The position numbers and the translations under genes are program-made. This document shows positions 11,650-22,111 of a stretch of 64,000 bases of DNA, one piece after another. The notes under the pieces are model-generated. The model searched no databases, was not told the DNA's origin, and saw nothing but the letters and a program-made list of their open reading frames with translations. How positions within the stretch are numbered: the stretch's first letter is position 1; each line of letters starts with the position of its first letter. Location of the stretch: contig CM046303.1 in NCBI GenBank assembly GCA_025267735.1, positions 33,642,380 through 33,706,379 on the forward strand, given 5' to 3'. This stretch comes from Mactra quadrangularis. Taxonomy: Eukaryota; Mollusca; Bivalvia; Venerida; Mactridae.

Positions 11650-11857
11650 TGAAATGTGTGAAAAATGCGTTGGTACCAAAAAACTCAATACTTTCAAACA
11701 CTTTTTTCGTCACATTTGAAGTTGTGAAAAATGCGTTTCTATGCTCGTATGAAATTTGTATGCTAACGTGTTTTTCACACAAGTTGTGAAAATTGCGGCC
11801 GCGTTTTTCACAAGTTGTGAAAAACACGGGTTGTGAAAAACAAGGTTCAACATAGCT
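11650..11857 (-). repeat. Inverted copy of the TTTTCACAA palindrome array
   Basis: The reverse complement of 11755-11857 is nearly identical to 4348-4450, including the NotI site and the order of palindromes. The distal part (11650-11750) keeps isolated GTGTGAAAAATGCG motifs but diverges. The 68-codon minus-strand frame across it is repeat translation. Confidence 0.8.
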
Positions 11858-11992
11858 GTATTGTTAAGGAAACTATGATTATACATGTATCAGTGAATTT
11901 TGCATTAGAAAATCATGTTGATGATAATAAAACTACCGAAAAACAACTTACTAACTTCTGAGTTGTAAAACCTGGTTATTCGTTCACTGTCA

Positions 11993-12762
11993 TGTTACAC
12001 TGTACTGCGAAGTCAACCAAGATGGCTGAAAGAGATATAACACTGCACGGTGAAGTCAACCAAGATGGCTGACAGAGATGTTACACTGTACGGTGAAGTC
12101 CACCAGTAGTTGACAGGAAGAAACACTGCAAGGTGAGTTCAACCAAGATAGTGACAGGGATGTTACATTGTACGGTGAAGTCAATCAAGATAGCTGACAG
12201 AGATATAAAACTGTACGTCAAAGTCAACCAAGATGGCTGACAGAGATGTAACAATGTACGATGAGTTCAACAAAGATGGCTGACAGAGATGTTACACTGT
12301 ACGGTGAAGTCAACCAAGATGGCTGACAGAGATGTACCACTGTACGGTGCAGTCAACTTAGATGGCTGACAGAGATGTAACACTGTACGGTGAAGTCAAC
12401 CAAGATGGCTGACAGAGTTGTAACACTGGACGGTGAATGCAAGGAAGATGGCTGACAGAGATGTTACACTGTACAGTGAAGTCCATCAAAATGACTGACA
12501 GAGATGTAACACTGTGCGGTGAAGGTTACCAAGATAGCTAACAGAAATATAATACTGCAAGGTGAAGTCAACCAAGATGGCTGGCAGAGATGTATCACTG
12601 TACGGTGAAGTCAACGAAGATGGCTGACAGAGATGAAACACTGTACGGTGAATTCAACTAAGAAGGCAGACAGAGACGTAACACTGTACGGTGAAGTCAA
12701 TTAAGATGGCTGACAGAGGACAGTGTACGAAGAAGTCAACCACGATGGCTGACGGCGATGTT
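11993..12762 (+). repeat. 43-bp minisatellite, about 17-18 units
   Basis: The consensus reads AAGATGGCTGACAGAGATGT, then AACACTGTACGGTGAAGTCA, then ACC. I can follow about 17 consecutive units plus a partial last one, with scattered substitutions and a few short deletions. Most units carry CAAGATGGCTGAC, which contains the AAGATGGC core of YY1/Pho-type sites. No reading frame stays open through it. Confidence 0.92.
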
Positions 12763-12839
12763 GTTATTATTCATTAGAATAATTATATCAAGCATTATGT
12801 GTTAGTATGCAGATAAGACCTATATTAAACCTATCAAAA

Positions 12840-12907
12840 ATAACTTGTAGGGACATTCTCCAATCTACCACCGAATTTAATCATGTAGGGCAATTGTCAG
12901 TCACTGA
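12840..12907 (+). mobile_element. SINE family A fragment
   Basis: 'catgtagggcaattgtcagt' followed by 'cactgac', with a diverged 'ctaccaccga' block before it, matches the centre of the 21785 SINE. Head and tail are missing. Confidence 0.6.
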
Positions 12908-14024
12908 CGGAAATTAGAAATAGACGAAGATCCAGAAAGACTACGTTACGCGAGTTTGCCACACTGACCATAACTGGTGTTGACATGTCTAAAATCAATT
13001 AAATGTTAATAACTTGACCTACTGACCCAGATATTCCAACCAAAATACTACACACCAGTACGGTAATATAAAACGACCACCATTACCTAAATAACACATT
13101 TTATGAATATTTTATGACTACATTGAACCATTACTCTAATTACCATGAACATGGTTATATTTAATAACCAATAACTATTACATTGATAGCACATCAATCA
13201 TTAAAGTTGTGAATAAAGGGTATATATGTCCACAGACATAAATAATGGTATCTACAGCGCCATTCAAAAGTTCTTATACTAATGAAATTAAAAGAAGCAA
13301 AACTGATCACACATATCGCAGGTATATTTTTGTTGAGAATCGGTTTATTTAAAAAAAACAACAGGGTTTGCACTATTGCTCGTGTGCTAAATTATAGCTC
13401 AAATGTTTCATTGCCAAGCAACAAGAGGGTTTAAAGCTCTTTCCCATTCCTTCCGCTAAACAAGTTCAAATTTCACTATCGTTGGATTGACTGAATTCTA
13501 ATTGACTTCTGAATAGAGTTAAAGACGTTAAAATCTTAGTGTGCACGGCACTTCGTCAGTTTTAACGTGAACACGATGCTCATGATTGCCTGATTGTGAG
13601 ATACTGTTGCTTAGTCGATTTCTTCCACAAATCCATTCTTCAAGTTGCTAATTCATTTTTGGTAAATAGGCGATAAAACGGCTGGCTTCGTTTATTGCCA
13701 TCTTGAGAAATATTGTGAGATTTAAAACCAATCACATTTAAATGTTAAAAGCACGCGAGTTTGTGAAAAAACCATGACTTGTGACAAACATGCCTGTTGT
13801 TATTGAAATGTATTAAATCGGATAAAACATTCTTCTAGACAGTTATACACATTTAGGAGAAAAGCTATCAGAAAATTCAGCATATTATAAAAGAAAATGT
13901 AGAACTATGAATATCTTTGTGCAACAATATTATTAAATAAACAAAGCTCTTTTAATACGGTCAAAGGAAGTTTTAACTTTTGTCAGTTATTTTCAAAAGC
14001 AAAGTACAGAAAAAGGACTTAGTC

Positions 14025-14423
14025 CAATCTGATTAAAACCCGATCTACAATTTTACCGCTCGCATACTCGCTAATGTAGATCTGGCTTTTTCCAAACGAA
14101 GGTCACGTTCAGGTGACCTTTTCTCATCATAATATTCATGGCGAAATTGTTATGATACGTAACTTGTTTACATCGTCTACGTCACGAAAATTGAAATGAG
14201 CCGCCCAATCGCAGCCTGTGAATATTACCGCGGTTAAATTAGCAAGCAAAACTTGGTCTTAAAATAGAAATTACGAAATCAAAATGTGATTAATAGTGTT
14301 TTCGTCTAGATGAAAGCTACGCATTGATTGGTCGACACAAAGTTCATCTCGACGTGACCTCAAAGGGAAAAAGTACAGATCCAGTACGACCGTGGTCTAC
14401 TGGATATATGTTTACGCAGATTG
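14025..14423 (+). mobile_element. 399-bp MITE, copy 1, with 9-bp target duplication
   Basis: The element begins CAATCTGATTAAAACC and ends GTTTACGCAGATTG, giving a 7-bp terminal inverted repeat CAATCTG/CAGATTG plus a weaker inner match. It is flanked by a perfect 9-bp direct repeat GACTTAGTC (14016-14024 and 14424-14432). It is non-coding and the same length as copy 2. A 9-bp duplication fits Mutator-like or Merlin-like transposases; which one mobilised it cannot be told from this copy. Internally it carries a palindrome of nuclear-receptor half-site type (AAGGTCAC...GGTGACCTT at about 14098-14121). Confidence 0.93.
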
Positions 14424-14486
14424 GACTTAGTCTTGCTAAGTAAGAAATACTTGAATGAATTAGAACATGTTAACATTCTGATATGT

Positions 14487-14771
14487 TTTTATTGGGTTTT
14501 ACGCCGTGTCAACACAGGTCAATTTACGGCGTCCAGCGCACGTAACCTAGCTTTCCTGGACTCTTGTTTATAACCAGTACTCACCTACCCTTCCACAAGG
14601 CCGGAAACTTCTCCATATATGTTATTAATGGAGGAAAAATGACAGTCATAATTGTCAAGTTTTCATAGAAGGGTATAACCTCCTTCCTTGTGATTCGAAC
14701 CCGTACCCCCTTCGGGACACAAGTTTCCAAAATCCCGGCGCGCTACCAACTGCGCCACCGACCCGGGTTTC
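14487..14771 (-). mobile_element. SINE family B, complete, minus orientation
   Basis: On the minus strand: head GTCGGTGGCGCAGTTGGTAG, a B-box region GTACGGGTTCGAATC, a body shared with 3201-3470 ('tgagtactggttataaacaa', then 'gtccaggaaagctaggtta'), and the tail GTGTTGACACGGCGTAAAAC. The element is flanked by CTGATATGT at 14478-14486 and 14772-14780, a credible target duplication. An extra block around the B box ('tgtcccgaagggggtacggg') suggests an insertion in the ancestral tRNA head. Confidence 0.85.
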
Positions 14772-14844
14772 CTGATATGTAATGGTGAAGTATTTGATTT
14801 AGTTTATAGAACATTTTAGTTTAATTACGATTCTAACATTAATA

Positions 14845-14945
14845 GATCACTTTCTCGTCCACTTCCTTGTTCCTCTGTACTTAGAGCAGGGTTAGTTTTT
14901 CTGCTCAAGGAAGCAAATATTTATGTTAGTTTTGGATGGCTAAAA
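14845..14945 (-). mobile_element. SINE family C fragment, minus orientation
   Basis: The minus strand reads 'gccatccaaaactaa', then TTGCTTCCTTGAGCAGAAA, then 'gaagtggacgagaaagtg', matching the body of the copies at 18671 and 37841. The tRNA head is absent. Confidence 0.6.
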
Positions 14946-16621
14946 TAAAACGCTGGGGTATCCAATGACTACTCTTACAGTCTACTGACGTAACTACACC
15001 CACTGGGTTTAAAGATTATTTCAATAAGATGTATTTTATTTCGTCTAACAGACTGAGCAGGAAGATAATATATACCACGTTACTTAATGACCATTGATGT
15101 AACACCAAGAAAATCAGGGTAACACATATTGTATACACGTACATAGACTTACACAATCCAAATACCATATTACGTATAAACACTCCTACCATGGCTAAAT
15201 CTAAACCCCATTCATAAAGATTAACCTTCTGGCTGCTCTTAACAATATCAACATTCAAATCGTTGCACATGGGTATGTAACAACTTCGTCAACTCCACTC
15301 CACTCGTTAGCATGAGTCTTTGGTTCATTATTGGCTTTGCTTCCAAGTAAAACCAATTTCGACAAATTGTACAAGTTGCAGAACTGGAAACTATGTTACC
15401 TAGTTACTAAAATAATGACATTATATCAGATGTTATATACATCGTAATGTACATCAACTAAGAATTTACTCCCTCCCTGGTGATCACTAAGATAATACAA
15501 AATTTTTAATCGATTATAATGGATAATATGGTCTAAAATCTAATGGACTTAATGGTTCTATATACAGCCATTGATATTTCTAGTTTTATGATAATGTAGT
15601 TAGTAATAGAATATTGTATATAAACGCTACGATTAAAGGATATATTCGAAGAACGAAACTGTTACAGTACTAAGTTTGTAAATGTCTCCCAAATGTCTAT
15701 CCAAGAATCTTATCACGTATTTTCAATGCAAGAATATTGCACATACTAATACACGCATAAACAACATAAATAATACAATGTAGCTCTGTCAATAACTACC
15801 GGAAGGCCGTAAGCCCAAGCGGCAAATATAATATACAAATGGATATGTCAATGATAGACAAAGGTCAATACATTACATTAAATGCATACATGTATATAAT
15901 AAATTTGATTATCGGTTAGCCAGACCCACATTTAGTATTCTAGTTAGACCCGAATTAATTAGAATATTGAGGATCTGCCTTACAGACATACATGTATAAG
16001 TATAACATGTAATCAACCCATGGGTCTCTAACACATCGTCCCTGATTCCCATCATAGAGAATATATATTCCCTATCTAATGGAAAAGAATGTTAAATAAC
16101 GTCTAAAGATTACCGATTTTGTTATTAAGCTACGGGTTCTTTTACTTCATTTTCATTAAGTGTCCTATCAAATTGTTGGTAGCTCTAGCAATAATAACAC
16201 TTTGTTTTGACATTTCTGATATACTTAATACTATAGTCAGGCGATTGTATCTTAGAAATAAACATTTAATGAGTGAATGTAATACTGCAATCGATAGAAC
16301 CGTATTATTGAAATAAGTGAAAAAAACTTCGATTACAAAGATGCTATTCAACTGGAGATAAAGATACTACAAGTAAAAGCAATCCAAAATCAGAACATAT
16401 TGAGTCAGAACAATACATGTAGTTTGAACGTTATTTACAAAATCAAATCAAGTTCCAGTTATATATTTACTAAAACTTATATACAGTCTTTACATTCGAT
16501 TGCGCTTTACATTGATTCCCATAAAATTCACATTGAAACACATTTAAAGTGTTACAATGATATGTAATCTAATACATAAATTTGTGGCGTTGCTACAAGT
16601 ATAAGTATCAATAAAAAATAA

Positions 16622-16830
16622 GTAGGAGCAATGGTCCAGTGGTGGGACAGGCGCTAAGGGATAGAAAGGTTCCCGGTTAGAATCCCACTAGGGACGCTGC
16701 TGATTTCCTTGCGCAAGAAATGTACATACAATTTTTCCACTCCACAAAGGTGTATATTGTTATTGTGGAGTATCAATTGCCTGAAGATGATTTCAATGAT
16801 CAGGGGTTATGGTGATGAAATCGGCTGAAC
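16622..16830 (+). mobile_element. SINE family D with tRNA-like head
   Basis: 'agcaatggtccagtggtggg' resembles an A-box region and GGTTAGAATCCCAC a B box. They are followed by the core CTGATTTCCTTGCGCAAGAAA shared with family C, and then a short body ending near 'tggtgatgaaatcggctg'. A truncated relative lies at 33895. The cloverleaf is incomplete, so it is not called as a tRNA. Confidence 0.6.
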
Positions 16831-17340
16831 TCGAATAGCAGACTTTGAACATCCCTTTAACTTTTAAGTCTTTAATTTACATTTACATTTGTACATTGTA
16901 ACTTTATGAGAGCGTCTTTCAGGTGGTAATGTTACTATTTTGTCAACACCCATACGTTCTTTACAAAAACAACTTCGTATGAATATTAAATGTTGTTGAC
17001 TGTTGCTGGGTATTTTAAAACATTCAATGAAAGTTTAATAAAATGGAAAATGAGCTGATTCAGAAAATCACGGGTAGAAAAGTGTTCATAGTTAACTTGT
17101 AAATGTTAATCGACTTAGTCAGATTTTTAGTCTTTTCATTTGTATACATTTTCTATTTACATCATAAATGTATAGATTATATGCACAATTACATATGAGT
17201 AGGTGGAAAGATGACGTGAATACAAATATTAATAAAGTCAACATAGAGACTAAAACTTCCTGATGTATCAAATTTACTTGATGCGTTGTAGCAATGTTTG
17301 ATAATAAGCTAGATTTGATAAATGTTATTCATGCTTTGCG

Positions 17341-17739
17341 CAATCTGATTAAAACCCGATCTACAATTTTACCGCTCGCATACTCGCTAATGTAGATCTG
17401 GCCTTTTCCAAACGAAGGTCACGTTCAGGTGACCTTTTCTCATCATAATATTCATGACGAAATTGTTATGATACATAACTTGTTTACATCGTCTACGTCA
17501 CGAAATTTGAAATGAGCCGCCCAATCGCAGCCTGTGAATATTACCGCGGTTAAATTAGCAAGCAAAACTTGGTCTTAAAATAGAAATTACGAAATCAAAA
17601 TGTGATTAATAGTGTTTTCGTCTAGATGAAAGCTACGCATTGATTGCTCGACACAAAGTTCATCTCGACGTGACCTCAAAGGGAAAAAGTACAGATCGCG
17701 TACGACCGTGGTCTACTGGATATGTGTTTACGCAGATTG
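17341..17739 (+). mobile_element. 399-bp MITE, copy 2, with 9-bp target duplication
   Basis: Same 399-bp element as 14025-14423, same orientation, differing at roughly eight positions by eye (about 2 percent). It is flanked by a different perfect 9-bp duplication, TGCTTTGCG (17332-17340 and 17740-17748). Two separate duplications show two independent insertions rather than one segmental duplication. Confidence 0.93.
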
Positions 17740-18670
17740 TGCTTTGCGATACAATGTGGTGTTATTCGATGAAACTACTTAAAATTAAAAATCGATTTTA
17801 ACACCAAAGTCGACGAATATTCTCTATGTCAGATTTCATACCTACTTATAAGAAAGTACGAAGTTCGTTTATATTTTAACATTTGAGTCATAAAATGATG
17901 TCTGGACCATCAAACATGTTTAACAATTAAAGCTCAATTTCAAAATCAACCTTGGTCATTGCAAAACCATTCGATTTATCTTAAGTGGAAATGCTTTATT
18001 GAGAAGAAAAAATATCCCATATTAAGACCGTTGCTTTTGTTGGAACTTATAGTGAAACTTCATTGTAGATGAGAACAATGTCATAAATACATGTACTTAT
18101 CTACCATTTGCAAAAAATCAACAATGAAAAAGTGACTGTTTGATGAATAAAAGAAGATTAAACCAAGTTCCCGCTGTTGAAGTATAAGTGCAGTATTTAA
18201 ACAACTGCACAACAGTCACTGCTTGCATGATATTAGCTGCAGTTCCATTTTAGATAAGCATTCGAGTTTAATACTTATTAGTCATGAACAGCTAATCAAA
18301 CATATATTTATACAATTTAAACTCCATTGTTCATTCAACCTAACCACAAACTTACATAATACAATAAACAACTGTATACTCTAATATAGCTCCATATTGA
18401 ATAAATCCCTTACATCGTTCTTTGATATCCCAGGATATTCCACTATCCAGACTGTCGTAGACAATGAGGTATTAAGTTTATAAAAAAAGTCTCAATATAC
18501 TCATTTAGTCATTACTTGAGTTGTCAGGTAACTAATTATACATCCAGACATATCGAAATAGACAATAGTTCACAGATATGTGTTTTCCTTTCAAAAATAC
18601 ATATGCCTAGTTTATAACAATTTATTTCAGCCAGATCGTTAAACAAGTTATAACATTTATAATAATTAAT

Positions 18671-18830
18671 TTCGAGTCCGCTTCCTGGCCCCCAGTCCTG
18701 AGCTAGCAGGATAAAGTTTCTTGCTCTAGGAAACAACGGGGTAGGGTTTGGATAAGAATCGAGACAACACGGGGCTGGTGATTAATGATTACCAGTCCAA
18801 CGTCGTAACCACTCAGCAAAGCTCGCTGTT
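18671..18830 (-). mobile_element. SINE family C, minus orientation
   Basis: On the minus strand: a tRNA-like head ('gctgagtggttacgacgttg', then 'gactggtaatcattaatcac'), a decayed B box, then GTTTCCTAGAGCAAGAAAC and 'agtcctcagg..'-type sequence ending CGGACTCGAAAT. It matches 37841-37999 throughout. Confidence 0.7.
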
Positions 18831-19337
18831 ATTGTATAAGATTAATTGCAATCCCTACAAACTGCTCCAAGAGCAATGGCTTCTGTAAACATGGCAATAA
18901 AAATCATAAGAATCTTCGTGAGGTATTCGATTCTAATGCATCATTTTCTGTGAGCGATGATGTTATTGAACAATAAATCAAAAGAAAGCAATGGCTCGTT
19001 CAAATTTGAAACAGTCACTTCTTTATATATCAATCAAAGGAGTTTTTTATTCAAGATTGTGTTACTCATGGGAGTAACAAAAATAAAGCACCAGAAAATT
19101 AGCACGAACAGTATAACCCATATGTATTACTGAATGATGGTCTACAATACATAACTTCCCTCGTCTACCAAATTTTAGATAAATGTATATTGATGCCTAA
19201 TTAAGTACACGGTGGCAATACCACGTGACTATTACACAATAAATGTTACGTTTTCTAGCAGAGAACAGTTTAAAATCAGATTTGACTCAGTGTTTAACAG
19301 ATGTAAATTCTTTAATTCTTGTTAGATTAAATAATAT

Positions 19338-19495
19338 TACTCGAGGCTAAACAGAAAAGTGTATACTATTTGCTGCGCATCACATCTCAAACGCCAGTTT
19401 TATGCTTTTTCTAGGTTGTTAGGAAAAAGTATAAAACTGGCGTTGGAGATGTGATGCGCAGCAAATAGTATACACTTTTCTGTTTAGTCCGAGTA
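19338..19495. repeat. 158-bp near-perfect palindrome
   Basis: The left arm 'ggctaaacagaaaagtgtat' through 'catctcaaacgccagtttta' is matched in inverted order by the right arm, with about 65 paired bases per side and only a handful of mismatches. A 15-20 base loop at about 19405-19425 separates them. It is non-coding and is probably a foldback MITE or a very young hairpin-forming repeat. No convincing target duplication is visible. Confidence 0.9.
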
Positions 19496-21769
19496 GGTAT
19501 CATTGAAATAGGACAAGAGTTAAATACTTACAGCTCTATAAACCTTATAGAGACTGATTTTTTAAAATGTTTTCTTCTTTAAACCGTAGCATTTGTAATG
19601 TCATAGTCATGTGGTATTGCATAGAGAGTATGGTTCGTACAAGAAAAACATTACGTATTTGTGTAAACTTTAAAACACTTAAATAAATCTATCCATTCAA
19701 AAAGTAGGTCAGTTTTGAAAAAAAAGTAGTTCATGTATTGTTTATTATAGTGGTAGATAACTCCCTTTTAATCAATTATGCTTGTAATTAGTAGAATACT
19801 TTACCATTACACCAACAAGACACTCAAAATCATTTAAAAAATACTATACATATGTTATATTTTGTTGCTTTCCTGAGCTTCACGGTCATGGATTAGTTCA
19901 TTATAATGTTTACGAAAACAGTGTTTTGGATTTTTTGTACGAATTGCACACAACTTTTAACTACTATACTAGATGTCATCCACTTAACATTATTGTCATT
20001 TTTATTTCATCCACTTCGTTTTTTCTGTTGATGACCTAGTTCCCACTGTTTTATTTGTGATGTTTTGTAAAATAAACTGCTTCAGGTTAAATTTTCTTTC
20101 TTTTGCAAAACTACCATCCCCTAAGGTTTTAATAATGTAACAAAAACATAAGATGTTCTTGAAACTATTTAATCTGTCTTGATATGAAACTTGTCTATTG
20201 GTAAACCAATGTAGATTAAGTCGCAGTTTTGTTCTGTCTGGCTAAAATTAACGGTGACTTGAATTGATTTCTAAAAGCAGCTTATATCCTATGGGTTTTG
20301 GAAAATTGAGACAAGGAAGTTTCGTAAAGAAAAACTACATCATTTTCTATGCGCTAGAGACAACACAATTTAAGATTCAATCAGAATATGATGTTATACT
20401 TGTTGCACAAGAAAAATTAGTAATCACCTATTTTGGTATATAATTAGTACGTATAGACTCATATCCAAAGTTAATGTTTGTCATCTGTTATGCAGAAATA
20501 AGTGTAAAGTTGAAACCAGTATGTAAATAAGCTTGTCTGTAACTAACATTGAAATGACAAGAGTACTGTCAAATAATTTAATACCTATTGAAAATATTTG
20601 AACTGACTGATTATAGCTGTATTCTTGAAAAAAATAGGGCGTAAGGTTAACTGACTAAGACTGTAATGAGGAACATTTGTGTTTGTGTAATGTTCGAATC
20701 TTAGGATAATATTACCTAAACATGTCTACACATCATGCGTATGAAAATATATATGTAGATGAACCCTTACCAAAATATCATTAATCATTTATACTACAGT
20801 ATGAAAAGTCGTGTTGCTCGTTCTCAAATGTTTATACCAAGTTGACCTACGATTGTAGTAAAACAAATACGGATATGTAAATGTTTGTTTTACAAATTAG
20901 TTGCGATGACACCCATCGCTTCATGGAAGTGAGATGTATTATCAGCTTCTCTCAGCTTCTTTCATCTTGCACAGACTCTTTCAGTTGTAAGTATTATCAA
21001 CTAAGTTTAATTATAAGAAACAATACTGTCATCCTCTAAAGACAATATTTGCGGTATAATAATTGCAGATACTCTTTATAGCCACTATCAAGTTATATAA
21101 CAAGTGATTTGTTTGATTAAATATCTCACGTTTTCCGATATATACCTATACTCCAAGACTGCGACAATTTATTACGTTCTGTACTAAAATGAACCAAATA
21201 AAAGTAGAACTAGTGTATGTACTGGCGTAATACGAATGTCACATAAGCAACTAGTTTAGGCTGCAGTTGAAATGATACAATAATTAACAGTTGCAGGAAT
21301 CTATTCTGACATGCCTTTATCCCAATTTTAGTGTGAATAAATATATTAAAAGATATTGTATTTTGTATTTATCATATCAAAGCTGTTTAAATCGTTTATT
21401 TTCGTAAAAACAGTTCATAGCTTAACAATCTATGCTGATATTCTAATATTCATTACACCAAGTACCAGGGCTTCAATGCGTTACGCATTAATCATACACA
21501 TAGGAAAAAACTTGAACATTGTGGGGTTATTTTTGGGAATAAAACATTACCACAGTGGATAATTTTATAGATTCTTATTGCTCTCATGGGTGATATTAAG
21601 CCTTCGACCAAGTTTTATCACGAAACATGGTAACCATAACAGGTGAATTTGATAATTAACTGTGCCATATTTAGCTATCAATTAATCTCAATAAGATATT
21701 GTTAACTGTAGCATCCATCTCTGGTCTGAGCATAGAAGATGTGTGAATTAATTGTTAAAACCATTAGCC
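19496..21769. other. No recognised feature
   Basis: AT-rich unique-looking DNA with only short frames. A pyrimidine-rich patch at about 20940-20985 ends in TTTCAGTTGTAAGTATT, which contains a good splice-donor consensus, but no flanking coding exon is visible. Confidence 0.4.
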
Positions 21770-21784
21770 CAAGAATTCCCCTAA

Positions 21785-22096
21785 GCCGTTCGGCTAGCTC
21801 AGTTAGTAGCACGCAAGTCTATTAATCGAGGGGTCGTGGGTTTGATTCCCGGGCGAAGTATATTTTCGTGGAGCTTGGTAATGAAATTATTTCTACGGCC
21901 ATTTTCCTTCCTACCAATGATATTTTATTATGTAGGGCAGTTGTCAGTCACTGAAGAAAGTATGCGCTTAGTAGTTAGTTAACAGCTAAATCCAGATTTA
22001 GTCTTTCCAGGAGGAGTAAGTAGGTTGGCTGACCGTCGTTATATGACCTATACAATGTGTTGGTGTGGCGTTAAACTCGACAAAAACAAAACAAAA
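21785..22096 (+). mobile_element. Complete SINE family A with 15-bp target duplication
   Basis: The tRNA-like head has GGCTAGCTCAGTTAGTAGCA (A box) and GGGTTTGATTCCCGGGC (B box). The body contains 'atttctacggccattttcc' and 'gggcagttgtcagtcactg', and the 3' end reads TGGTGTGGCGTTAAACTCG followed by a CAAAAACAAAA tail. Direct repeats CAAGAATTCCCCTAA at 21770-21784 and 22097-22111 are perfect, so the element is intact and fairly young. The head folds only partly, so it is not called as a tRNA gene. Confidence 0.92.
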
Positions 22097-22111
22097 CAAG
22101 AATTCCCCTAA

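Noticed and set aside
11621..11827. 68-codon minus-strand frame with repeated F-F-T words
   Set aside because: Translation of the TTTTCACAA palindrome array.
11993..12762. CRISPR array
   Set aside because: Units are contiguous 43-bp repeats without unique spacers, in a eukaryotic context.
21785..21860. tRNA gene
   Set aside because: A and B boxes are good, but the acceptor stem does not close and the element continues as a SINE with a 15-bp target duplication.
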